The notes beneath the pieces are model-generated. The model made no database searches. It saw only the letters and a program-made list of their open reading frames with translations, and was not told the origin of the DNA. The translations under genes and the position numbers were made by a program. Shown piece by piece: positions 14,126 through 20,982 of a stretch of 20,982 nucleotides of DNA. This stretch comes from an uncultured Clostridia bacterium (GTDB lineage: Bacteria > Bacillota > Clostridia > UBA1381), in contig CAKSJU010000030.1 in assembly GCA_934463455.1 (NCBI GenBank), positions 1 through 20,982 on the forward strand, written 5' to 3'. Every line of letters starts with the position of its first letter. The first letter of the stretch is position 1.

Positions 14126-14392
14126 TTAATCGCAGAGCAAATCGGCATCTTTTAGTTTTTTGATAAATTCGTCAATATCGTCAGAAGCGGTTTTTTCGTC
14201 AATATCATATTCCTTAAGCATTGCCGAAAGCAGCATTTCTTTATCGGCACCGTCGGAAAGCAAGTTCCAGAGAAATGCACCTGCGCCGTTTATTGTTATA
14301 ATACCGTTAAAATTGAGAGCTTCTTCACCGACCGCGATTACAATGCTGTTGCCGGCAACCTGCCTTAATACATATCCGTCTTTTATTCTCAT
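14126..14392 (-). CDS. PqqD-family (RiPP recognition element-like) protein
   Basis: An 88-residue winged-helix PqqD-like protein. The family pattern is clear: a beta-rich N-terminus (MRIKDGYVLRQVAGNSIVIA), LNFNGIITINGAGAFLWNLL and a C-terminal helical part (YDIDEKTASDDIDEFIKKLKDADLL). PqqD proteins bind the leader of a precursor peptide and present it to a modifying enzyme. Here it is first in an operon with a Ser-His protease-like gene and a surface glycosidase, without a visible modifying enzyme. The ATG at 14392 is chosen over an in-frame TTG at 14401 because AAAGGA lies 11 bases before it. The family is confident; a peptide-binding role here is inferred. Confidence 0.85.
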   Translation of the reverse strand: MRIKDGYVLRQVAGNSIVIAVGEEALNFNGIITINGAGAFLWNLLSDGADKEMLLSAMLKEYDIDEKTASDDIDEFIKKLKDADLLCD

Positions 14393-14440
14393 ATAAATCA
14401 AAATCCTTTCTCATTTTAGATAATGTGTTACTTTTTCTTT

Positions 14441-14469
14441 AGTATATCATAAATAAACAATAAAAACAA
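14441..14469 (-). promoter_or_regulatory. Extended -10 promoter of the PqqD-protease-GH26 operon
   Basis: On the minus strand TTGTTT (14464-14469), a 17-base spacer ending in TGA, then TATACT (14441-14446). The start site would be near 14434, about 42 nt before the ATG at 14392. Confidence 0.7.
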
Positions 14470-14496
14470 GTAATAAAGTAAAATTTTGAGCATTTG

Positions 14497-14509
14497 TTTG
14501 TCAGACAAA
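14497..14509. promoter_or_regulatory. Palindrome TTTGTC-A-GACAAA upstream of the PqqD operon promoter
   Basis: A 13-bp perfect palindrome lies about 28 bases upstream of the -35 box and 25 bases beyond the end of the LacI fragment. It may be an operator or activator site. The bound protein is unknown. Confidence 0.35.
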
Positions 14510-14533
14510 TCATTGATTACACGAAAATGTTTA

Positions 14534-14815
14534 TCAGCCGGAGCGTCGGAAAACCCTTAAATCTTTGCATTGTGCATAGGAATTATTGTATTTTAATGAC
14601 GGTGAAAAATATTTACGTAAATTAAAAACAATAATGCCTATCAGCTTTACTCTTGATTTTTGAGGTCTGTAACCGTATAGGATTGCGGTTTTTATAATCT
14701 TCTCTTTTGTTCTGACGCTGATTCCGGGTCTGTTGTTTAATGCCATGTCAACAGTTCCTTGAGAAACTCCGCATATTTTCGCAAGCTCGTTTGTGGAAAT
14801 TTTTAAATTATTCAT
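14534..14815 (-). pseudogene. LacI-family regulator, N-terminal fragment
   Basis: A 93-codon open fragment encodes a complete LacI DNA-binding head: ISTNELAKICGVSQGTVDMA, the NNRPGIS hinge-turn and KEKIIKTAILYGYRPQ. It then enters the effector domain at LIGIIVFNL, loses resemblance after KYFS and stops 27 codons later. A full LacI protein has about 330-350 residues, so about 250 are missing and not found in any frame of the 130 bases before the next promoter. Its ATG overlaps the GH116-like stop by 8 nt (ATGAATAA), indicating that the two formed an operon. The head could still be made as a small DNA-binding protein, but decay is more likely. Confidence 0.75.
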
Positions 14816-15362
14816 AGCAAATCTCAATATCTGTGTATTTTCTTTCTTCAATTATTATGGTGTCTTTTGTGAACTCATAATCAACTGCTGTTCCGTTTAT
14901 TTTAACCGAGAGAACTTTTTTTATAAACGGCAGGCTGATTTTATTGATTTTTAAGAAACCATCGGTAACACTGATTTCAGCCTTATTGTTTTGAAGCATA
15001 AATTCACCCCAACCGCTTTCCAAAAACCATGGACACCTAAAATTGTTTTTATTTATTTTAGGGCTAAAGCCGATTGTTTTATTCGGCATATCAAATGAAA
15101 AGCCGGAAAGAATCGGAAGAAAAGCAAAAGATGCCATAGTTCTTGCGTAATTGCTTCCGCATTCCATTTCATTCCAGGGATTTCGCTTTTTGCCGTCATA
15201 TCTTTCACGAACTGATTTTACAATTTTCAGCCCCTCATCAATAAAGCCGCGGCTGAATAAAAGTCCGGCAAAGGAGTATTCAAAGCCTGTCATTGTTTCT
15301 TCGCTGTAAGGAATCGGTATTGAGGGCTTGTCGGTGTTTTTCGGGCATATCTCTGTGAGCTT
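14808..15362 (-). pseudogene. GH116-like glycosidase, C-terminal fragment
   Basis: An uninterrupted 184-codon reading frame matches the C-terminal part of GH116 / DUF608-type beta-glucosidase-like enzymes. Clear family strings are SIPIPYSEETMTGFEYSFAG, ERYDGKKRNPWNEMECGSNY and ARTMASFAFLPILSGFSFDM, followed by a short beta tail ending ICYE. Resemblance begins abruptly (KLTEICPKNTDKPSIPIPY) after an in-frame TAG at 15363-15365, exactly where a hairpin element starts. Full enzymes have about 700-900 residues, so the N-terminal three quarters, including the nucleophile region, are gone. An internal ATG at 15293 exists but has no convincing ribosome binding site. The fragment has no frameshifts, suggesting a recent deletion or an assembly junction. 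Confidence 0.75.
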
Positions 15363-15441
15363 CTAAAGGCAAAGCCTTCAGAAAAATTCGTACGGAAATT
15401 TAATCTTGCCGGAGGCTAACGTGAAAGGAACTTTCACGTTA
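15361..15441. repeat. 81-bp hairpin-rich element at the GH116 breakpoint
   Basis: Two hairpins bracket the segment: TTCTAAAGGC-AAA-GCCTTCAGAA (15361-15383, one mismatch) and an 11-bp perfect stem TAACGTGAAAG-GAA-CTTTCACGTTA (15417-15441). A near-palindrome around CGTACG lies between them. The element begins at the point where GH116 similarity ends, downstream of the AraC-type gene. It may act as that gene's transcription end or be a REP/MITE-like repeat. No T tract follows the stems. Confidence 0.45.
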
Positions 15442-15497
15442 TTTATCGTAATTATATCAATTATAAAATACCGTGTCAACTTACACGAAAAACATAT

Positions 15498-17927
15498 TTA
15501 TTTTTTCAGCCAGGTTGAAATTGTCATGCCGGTATATTCTTTAAATGCTCTTTTAAATCCGGACAGACTTAAATATCCGCATTTTTCGGCTGTTTTTTCG
15601 GCTGAAATGCCGGAGAGAAGCATTTCTTTCGCGTTTTCGATGCGTATTCTTATCAAATGCTGAACGTATGTGATATGTGTTTTATTTTTTATGGTTCGGC
15701 TAATGTACGATTCACTGATTCCGAGTGAGTCCGAAACGGTTTTAAGTGATAGTGAAGGATTACTGTAGTTTTGTTCAAGAATAAGCATAACGTCATTTAC
15801 AAGATTATTTCGTTTGGTGTGCTCTTCGGAGCTGATTATATTTTTTGCCAAAAGCTGATAGGCTTTGTTTACAACGCCTTGAACCGACGAGTAATCGGAG
15901 GCTATACTGATTTTTTTGTATATATCAAAATAGTTATTATTTATGATATATTCGAATTGATAATTTTGTTCTTTTATTTTGTTAAACATCGATTTTATCA
16001 ATTCAATTGCATTTCTTTTGAATGCCGCGAGCGGATAGTTCAATTTAATAAGCTCATCAAAAAAAACAGGTATGTATTCGGATAAATCGGTAAATTCGCA
16101 TGCGTCTATAGCGTTGTAATATTTCTCGAGCTTATTATTCGGTTCGTTTGAAATACTTTTGAGCCCGGAGGAGGTTATGAAATTATATTGCTCAACATTT
16201 TTCTGAATTATATAAGTATATTCCGGCAATGTCAGCTCATTAATAAATTGTTTGTCGTATAAATCGGAATATTCGTAAACCGACGGTTTTGTTAATGATT
16301 TTAGCTTTAACTCGTCCGAGCCGATAATGACAGAGGAAAAAAGGCTTTCGCCGTCACAGGTGTTGGTATATTTCGGCAGTGAACAGTCTGAATCGGTCAT
16401 TTTAAGAATAAATTGACAAATTGCTTCATTTATATTTTTAAAATCAAGCTTAATATCTTTTTCGCTTTTTAACAGTATTGCATCAAGATGCAGTCTCTCG
16501 GCATCTTTTATCACATTGTATTTTATTTGACGGTTGTCAAATGCTGTAAACGGAATTGAAAAATTCAGGTTAATTTTCCCGGATGAAACGCAAAAGCAAT
16601 CTTTTTTTCGTATAACTGTCATTCCGGAGGTTTTTCCGAAAACGGAAAGCCTGATTCTCAAATCATTGGTTGTAATAAGCCCTGTGTCAAGGGACAAATG
16701 CTTATCTCCTCTGTTTGATACAAAAAAGATATGCCCGAGAATAGTATTTTTATTTTGAATACAGTTTATTTTTGCTGATGCGAAGTCGTGGCCGTTATTA
16801 AGGACTTTCAGACTAACGACATGTAAATCCTCAGTGTTACCGAAGTAACCCACAAGCGGCTCGTTTCCGTACCAAAAATATTCGTGATTGAAGCTTCCGA
16901 GCGCATAGTTAGGGCGTATATAGTTCGTGGCAATTCTTGAAATATATGAAAATCGGTATGTAGATCCGCGGGATACCAATGCCTGTAGATTTTTCTTGGG
17001 ATTTTCGGTAAAGAAATGAAATACGTATTTTGACGGACATTTTGAAAAAATCGGAGTGCAGGACTTGTAATCCTTGACGGGCTTTCCGATTGCATGGAGA
17101 ATGAACATGCGAAATTGTTCTATTGGTATAATTTTTGATATATTGGCTTTCGGCCCCGTATATATTCCGAGGCCGGCATGGTAGTTTTCGGCTATATTTT
17201 TCCAAATAAGATTGTAAAGCGAATCTACAGCCTTTGAAAACATTATTTCATTTACATACAGCTTAAGCATTGAGAGTGTTTCGGAGATAAGATAGCTTTC
17301 GTAGTGTGAGCCGTATTCCCAAAAGTTTTCGTTGTACAGCGTGCCGGAATAATAGGTATTCAAAAGCGAATGAGAGTAATGCTCAAATTCCGGTTTATCA
17401 AAAAGTATTCCGCAGCGCTGCATAACAAAAATTTCAACAAGTGTAAAATATGCGCATTTATAACATAAATCGTTTTTGTTAAGCGAAAAATAGTAAGCTA
17501 TGTTGTAGCATGTCTGCTTCACGGAAGCAAGCAAGCTTTCGGACAGAATATTCCCGAAGCAGTCAATAATCTGCAAGAGATGAAAACAGATATAAAGCGT
17601 GTTTGGAATTATTTCGGAATCGTAGACAACAATTTCGGAAAATCCGGGCAAAAGCCCAAAGCTTTTACGCCCCGCATTTATATCTTGAAAGGAAATCACG
17701 GCAGTTATTATGTCCGAGGCTCTTTTTATTGATTGCAAGGTATTTTTGTTCAAAAGCATTTGCGCATATTCCAAGGATGTGCATAAATGATGCGCATATT
17801 CATTTTCCATAGAATAGTTTATGTCCCAAAAATCCAAAGTTCGGTTAACTAAAACCAAATTGCAGCTTTCATCGTATTTTGAATCATATTTTTCGATTGT
17901 GTCAAACGGATTTATGTAAAAAAACAC
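15498..17927 (-). CDS. AraC-type regulator fused to a large lyase-like sensor domain
   Basis: An 809-residue protein whose last 103 residues (707-809) are a complete AraC/XylS DNA-binding domain: SLKTVSDSLGISESYISRTI and AEKTAEKCGYLSLSGFKRAF with the FKEYTGM end. The rest is unusual. Residues about 50-290 are helical and rich in aromatics (FWEYGSHYESYLISETLSML), like an alpha/alpha toroid. Residues about 310-560 look like a beta-sandwich (NYALGSFNHEYFWYGNEPLV, GDKHLSLD). The order resembles heparinase/alginate-lyase-like proteins, but I cannot place catalytic residues. A linker region of about 560-700 follows. There is no signal peptide or clear membrane segment, so it should be a cytosolic one-component sensor. 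GTG 17927 has GAGGTGA upstream; GTG 17936 is possible. It is divergent from a putative glycosidase gene that it probably controls. Confidence 0.8.
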   Translation of the reverse strand: MFFYINPFDTIEKYDSKYDESCNLVLVNRTLDFWDINYSMENEYAHHLCTSLEYAQMLLNKNTLQSIKRASDIITAVISFQDINAGRKSFGLLPGFSEIVVYDSEIIPNTLYICFHLLQIIDCFGNILSESLLASVKQTCYNIAYYFSLNKNDLCYKCAYFTLVEIFVMQRCGILFDKPEFEHYSHSLLNTYYSGTLYNENFWEYGSHYESYLISETLSMLKLYVNEIMFSKAVDSLYNLIWKNIAENYHAGLGIYTGPKANISKIIPIEQFRMFILHAIGKPVKDYKSCTPIFSKCPSKYVFHFFTENPKKNLQALVSRGSTYRFSYISRIATNYIRPNYALGSFNHEYFWYGNEPLVGYFGNTEDLHVVSLKVLNNGHDFASAKINCIQNKNTILGHIFFVSNRGDKHLSLDTGLITTNDLRIRLSVFGKTSGMTVIRKKDCFCVSSGKINLNFSIPFTAFDNRQIKYNVIKDAERLHLDAILLKSEKDIKLDFKNINEAICQFILKMTDSDCSLPKYTNTCDGESLFSSVIIGSDELKLKSLTKPSVYEYSDLYDKQFINELTLPEYTYIIQKNVEQYNFITSSGLKSISNEPNNKLEKYYNAIDACEFTDLSEYIPVFFDELIKLNYPLAAFKRNAIELIKSMFNKIKEQNYQFEYIINNNYFDIYKKISIASDYSSVQGVVNKAYQLLAKNIISSEEHTKRNNLVNDVMLILEQNYSNPSLSLKTVSDSLGISESYISRTIKNKTHITYVQHLIRIRIENAKEMLLSGISAEKTAEKCGYLSLSGFKRAFKEYTGMTISTWLKK

Positions 17928-17958
17928 AAAAATCACCTCGCAGCTTAATTATATATCT

Positions 17959-17987
17959 ATTGTATCACAGTAGGATAATAAATGCAA
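17959..17987 (-). promoter_or_regulatory. Extended -10 promoter of the AraC-type gene
   Basis: On the minus strand TTGCAT (17982-17987), a 17-base spacer ending in TGA, then TACAAT (17959-17964). It gives a short leader of about 25 nt before the GTG at 17927. Confidence 0.65.
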
Positions 17988-18139
17988 ATAAAATATTATT
18001 GTATAAAATTCATATAAATTAACGCTAAAATTATGCTTTACTAACAAAAATGGCGCTTATGAAAGTAAAAATATGGAATGACAAGAATGTGGTTTTGCAA
18101 GACGAGTTCATATATTTAGATAATGTCGGAAAAACGGTC

Positions 18140-18168
18140 TTGTATTTTTGATTTTATGATGATAGAAT
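18140..18168 (+). promoter_or_regulatory. Extended -10 promoter of the DUF6259-like gene
   Basis: TTGTAT (18140-18145), a 17-base spacer ending in TGA, then TAGAAT (18163-18168). The start would be near 18175, some 33 nt before the ATG. About 150 bases separate it from the divergent AraC-type promoter, leaving room for activator sites, but I found no clear repeat there. Confidence 0.6.
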
Positions 18169-18207
18169 AAAAACAGAAAATAAAATACAGAAAGGATATT
18201 ACAAACA

Positions 18208-20325
18208 ATGGAAATTAAATGCAACAACTCAGTACTTAAATTATCGGACGATTATATGTCAATAACATCTTATAAGATAGGCAGAACGGAATTTTGTGCT
18301 GCGAACGGAGAAAAGCGTCCGATTTTTACACTAAAGCTTTTGGACGAGAAAGGAAATGAAACAAGATTTAATTCGTTTGATGCGGAAGCGGTGAAAAAGT
18401 CAGACGATAATTGCTTTTTGTTTGAAAGGCTGAAAGGAAATGATATATCCGCTAAGGTGTCGGTTAATGCTCAAGAAGAAAATATAGCCTGGCATATTAC
18501 TGTTGAGAATAATACACAATTATATCTTGAATGGGTGGAGTTTCCTCAAATTACTCTTGCGGGAGCGTTAAAGGGTGACGGCGGCGAATTTGAACTGTTT
18601 TGGCCTGCTATGGAGGGTCAGATAATCGAGACGACAAAGCTTAGAAAGCTGCATTGGAGCTATAAAGAAATAGGCGGACAATCGGAAGGTTATTCGGGAT
18701 TTTATCCGGGAAGCTGCCCAATGCAGTTTATGGCTTATTACAATGATAAGTGCGGACTTTATTTTGCGGCGCATGACGGAGACCACACGCCTAAAACCGT
18801 TGAATTTCATGACAGTGAGGACGGTTTGGTTTTGGAATACAGATTGTTTACCGGCGGAGCGAGGGGGGTATATGATTACGGCTTTGATATGATATTTGAG
18901 GCATTTTGCGGTGATTGGCATGATGCGGCGGATATTTACCGAACATGGATGGAAAAAAACACAAAAATGCCGCCGAAGCTTTATGAAAACAAGCGTGTAC
19001 CGAAGTGGATGAGGGAATCTCCGATAGTTGTTCTGTATCCGATTAAAGGAACTATGGATAGGGGAGATATGACTCCGAATATGTATTATCCGTATGCAAA
19101 TATATTGCCGATTACAAAAAAGTTTAATGAACTGACAGAAAGTAAGGTTATGGCACTTCCGATGCATTGGGAGGGGACTGCTCCGTGGGCAACCCCGTAT
19201 GTTTGGCCGCCTTTCGGAGGTGAAAAACAGTTTACCGAATTTGTTTCGGAGGTACATAAACAAGGAAATTTGGTCGGGGTTTATTGCAGCGGAATAGGCT
19301 GGACAACCGAAAGCTTTTTAAATCCGGAGCTTGATTTTTCGGATAAATATGATGAAAAGCTCATTTGCAGAACTTCAAAGGGAACAATTGAGCAGTCCAG
19401 GATTGTCGGAGAGCCTATACGTCACGGTTATGATATGTGTCCCGAAAGTCCGAAGGTGGCGGATATTGTTTCCGGGGAGGTTACATCTATAGCAAAAAGC
19501 GGATGTGATTATGCGCAGTATTTTGACCAGAATTTGGGCGGAGAAAGCTGTTTTTGTTATTCGCATGAGCACGGACATCCGTCCGGCCCGGGATTGTGGC
19601 AAAACAAGGCAATGGAAAGAATATTCAAAAAGGTGTATGACGAACTGGACAAAATGGACAGCGATATGATTATCGGCTGTGAGGGTGCGGCTTCCGAGCC
19701 GTTTATCGGATATTTGCCTTTCAATGATTTAAGATATAACATAGGATTTTTTGTAGGAAAGCCGACTCCGGCGTACAGTTATTTGTTTCATGAATATATC
19801 AATAACTTTATGGGTAATCAAAATACAATCGACTGGGCATTGGATTTGGAAAAAGACCCCGAATGTCTGCTTTACAGAATAGCATATTCATTTGTTTCGG
19901 GAGATATGATGACCGTGTGTCTCGGAAAAGATGCGAATATTATCTGGGGATGGGATACTCCGTGGGAGGTAGAGCCTCCTAAACAAGAGCCTATATATCG
20001 TCTTATGAAAAATTTGAATATGTGGCGCAGAGAATATAAGGAATATTTGCATTTCGGAAGAATGATAAAACCGCTTTTGGTGGAAGGTACTCAAAAATAT
20101 ACAATATATTTAGGATCGGGAAATTCAACCGATTTTGAATCTCTTCTTACTTCCAGATGGCAAAGTAAGGAGGGAAAAGAGGGGCAGATTATTGTTAATT
20201 TCCTGGAGAAAGAACAAAAATGCCGGGTAAATGCAAGCAAGCTTTGCATGAAACCGGGAGAAGATACACAAGCGATATCAGGTGAAATCCTGATACCGCC
20301 GCTTTCTGCCGTTTGGGTTGAATAA
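18208..20325 (+). CDS. DUF6259-like putative glycoside hydrolase
   Basis: A 705-residue protein without a signal peptide, so probably cytosolic. An N-terminal beta-sandwich (about 1-235, with the FWPAMEGQII and GYSGFYPGSCPMQFMAYYND strings) leads into a TIM-barrel region (about 270-600; MALPMHWEGTAPWATPYVW, GVYCSGIGW) and a C-terminal beta domain ending IPPLSAVWVE. This architecture matches uncharacterised DUF6259-type proteins related to the GH36/GH31-like barrel group. D440 in YAQYFDQNLGG and E492/E497 in GCEGAASEPF are the best catalytic candidates, by position on barrel strands only. AGAAAGGA precedes the ATG by 12 bases. It is divergent from the AraC-type sensor and likely induced by the sugar that sensor detects. 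Substrate unknown. Confidence 0.75.
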   Translation: MEIKCNNSVLKLSDDYMSITSYKIGRTEFCAANGEKRPIFTLKLLDEKGNETRFNSFDAEAVKKSDDNCFLFERLKGNDISAKVSVNAQEENIAWHITVENNTQLYLEWVEFPQITLAGALKGDGGEFELFWPAMEGQIIETTKLRKLHWSYKEIGGQSEGYSGFYPGSCPMQFMAYYNDKCGLYFAAHDGDHTPKTVEFHDSEDGLVLEYRLFTGGARGVYDYGFDMIFEAFCGDWHDAADIYRTWMEKNTKMPPKLYENKRVPKWMRESPIVVLYPIKGTMDRGDMTPNMYYPYANILPITKKFNELTESKVMALPMHWEGTAPWATPYVWPPFGGEKQFTEFVSEVHKQGNLVGVYCSGIGWTTESFLNPELDFSDKYDEKLICRTSKGTIEQSRIVGEPIRHGYDMCPESPKVADIVSGEVTSIAKSGCDYAQYFDQNLGGESCFCYSHEHGHPSGPGLWQNKAMERIFKKVYDELDKMDSDMIIGCEGAASEPFIGYLPFNDLRYNIGFFVGKPTPAYSYLFHEYINNFMGNQNTIDWALDLEKDPECLLYRIAYSFVSGDMMTVCLGKDANIIWGWDTPWEVEPPKQEPIYRLMKNLNMWRREYKEYLHFGRMIKPLLVEGTQKYTIYLGSGNSTDFESLLTSRWQSKEGKEGQIIVNFLEKEQKCRVNASKLCMKPGEDTQAISGEILIPPLSAVWVE

Positions 20326-20331
20326 TACAGT

Positions 20332-20367
20332 GCTTTTTTCATATCAGCCGTCTGATATGAGAAAAGC
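20332..20367. terminator. 16-bp stem-loop after the DUF6259-like gene
   Basis: GCTTTTTTCATATCAG-CCGT-CTGATATGAGAAAAGC folds into a 16-bp stem with one G-U pair, 6 bases after the stop codon. No T run follows on either strand, so it may stabilise the 3' end rather than terminate transcription. Confidence 0.5.
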
Positions 20368-20631
20368 TGCAATACAAAAAGAATAATTTCTATAGCTTTG
20401 CTGTCGGCGGCGGAAAATTTATATAACTTCCTAAACCAAGAGAATAATGCGTACATAAAAGATTATTTAACCTTGATTGAGAATTACCGGTCAGTACAAT
20501 TTAAAAAGTATAAAAATAAAGCGGATTGCATGGCAGCACTGGAAGATACTTCAAAAGAAGTGAAAAAAATTCTTAATAAAAAGTATCAGAAAAAATATTT
20601 GGAAAAAGCCGAAAAAGTTAAAGCAGGGTAA
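20356..20631 (+). pseudogene. Orphan C-terminal protein fragment
   Basis: The frame is open from the TGA at 20353-20355 to TAA at 20629-20631. It encodes a helical, Lys-rich sequence (for example NLYNFLNQENNAYIKDYLTL and EDTSKEVKKILNKKYQKKYL). No ATG with a ribosome binding site opens it; only a TTG at 20398 could. The composition resembles the helical C-terminus of an extracellular solute-binding protein, but I cannot assign it. A terminator follows 3 bases later, as expected for the end of a real gene, so a truncated remnant is the best reading. Confidence 0.4.
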
Positions 20632-20634
20632 GTC

Positions 20635-20663
20635 AAAAGGAGGGTGTAAAAGCTCTCCTTTTT
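20635..20663 (+). terminator. Rho-independent terminator
   Basis: Stem AAAAGGAGGG / CTCTCCTTTT (10 bp, one G-U) with an 8-nt loop and a T-rich end, directly after the orphan fragment. Confidence 0.75.
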
Positions 20664-20746
20664 CATGTTATTTTATGATGAATTACATGTAGAGAAATGA
20701 AAAAAACGTGTATAAAACGTGTACGGAGGAAAATGAGCATTAAAAA

Positions 20747-20977
20747 ACCGCTAAACAGAGCGGTCATGATTATGTAGCATTTCCAAAACATAGTGGTATT
20801 CGCACCGCGGGCATATTCGCAAAAAGGTGGTAGCGACAGTAAGCCGTCAGAGCGCGTGCTTACAAGCGAGTAGGCGAGCCGAGCGTGCCTTTTTGCGAAA
20901 GAGGAGGAGCAGCGACATGAGTGAACTCTGATTTTTTTTGACACAAAAAATCAGAGCAAGCGATCTAAAGCTTGCTC
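20747..20977. repeat. Nested inverted-repeat block at the right edge (dispersed intergenic element?)
   Basis: Several perfect dyads are packed together. ACCGCT/AGCGGT is at 20747-20764. TTCGCAAAAAGG (20816-20827) pairs with CCTTTTTGCGAA (20888-20899) and encloses GTAAGC/GCTTAC (20839-20844 with 20858-20863). CTCTGATTTTTT / AAAAAATCAGAG is at 20926-20956, and GAGCAAGC / GCTTGCTC at 20954-20977. The last two overlap by three bases and could be alternative folds. The block from 20800 to 20925 is richer in GC than its surroundings. It has no convincing gene. It looks like a repeated structured element of Clostridia genomes and continues past the window edge. Confidence 0.5.
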
Positions 20978-20982
20978 CGACG

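Noticed and set aside
18050..18151. 33-codon ORF in the AraC/DUF6259 divergent region
   Set aside because: Its composition looks protein-like, but it has no ribosome binding site and overlaps the -35 box of the next promoter. Chance is sufficient.
20663..20791. Minus-strand hydrophobic 42-codon ORF at the right end, similar in look to a type I toxin
   Set aside because: No ribosome binding site, and it runs through inverted repeats of the structured block. Without an antisense promoter the toxin idea has no support.

Overview
The window looks like a chromosomal segment of an anaerobic, low-to-mid GC Gram-positive bacterium, most likely an uncultured gut-type Clostridia. The evidence is a complete [FeFe]-hydrogenase maturation set, SLH-anchored secreted proteins, AGGAGG-type ribosome binding sites, near-consensus sigma-A promoters (several are TTGACA-17-TATAAT) and Clostridia-like protein sequences. 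I see no rRNA, tRNA, CRISPR array or complete insertion sequence. All family assignments were made by reading motifs; no database search was run.

Left part (1-5845). The 3' end of an Rrf2-family regulator faces cysK across a shared terminator. cysK has a consensus promoter, an inverted-repeat operator at the start site and a 13-codon leader ORF containing Cys-Arg-Arg. Divergent from it, a promoter with a structured, attenuator-like leader precedes hydX(TM1266-type)-hydE-hydG-hydF. These four genes encode the regulator and the three enzymes that build the H-cluster. No hydrogenase structural gene is in view.

Middle part (5846-11525). A secreted cell-wall hydrolase with three SH3b repeats and an NlpC/P60 domain is followed by a shared terminator. 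Next comes a leftward nitroreductase / low-molecular-weight phosphatase operon, whose promoter carries palindromes typical of a dimeric repressor. A rightward pair follows: a 2-oxoacid-dehydrogenase E2-like acyltransferase that has lost its catalytic His, translationally coupled to an acyl-CoA synthetase-like adenylating enzyme. It ends at a perfect 22-bp stem.

Right part (11526-20982). This part is accessory and polysaccharide-oriented. A leftward operon encodes a small PqqD-like protein, a soluble S24/S26-type Ser-His protease-like protein and a secreted GH26-like glycosidase with SLH repeats. Upstream lies a relic made of the C-terminal end of a GH116-like enzyme overlapping the N-terminal end of a LacI regulator, each truncated on its outer side. 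A large AraC-type regulator, fused to a roughly 600-residue domain with a carbohydrate-lyase-like look, is divergent from a DUF6259-like putative glycosidase; together they look like a self-contained sugar-responsive locus. The right end holds an orphan protein fragment, a terminator and a GC-richer block of nested inverted repeats that resembles a dispersed intergenic element.

The most interesting items are the cysK leader peptide and operator, the mutually exclusive hairpins ahead of hydX, the lyase-like/AraC fusion with its divergent glycosidase, and the PqqD/protease/GH26-SLH operon.
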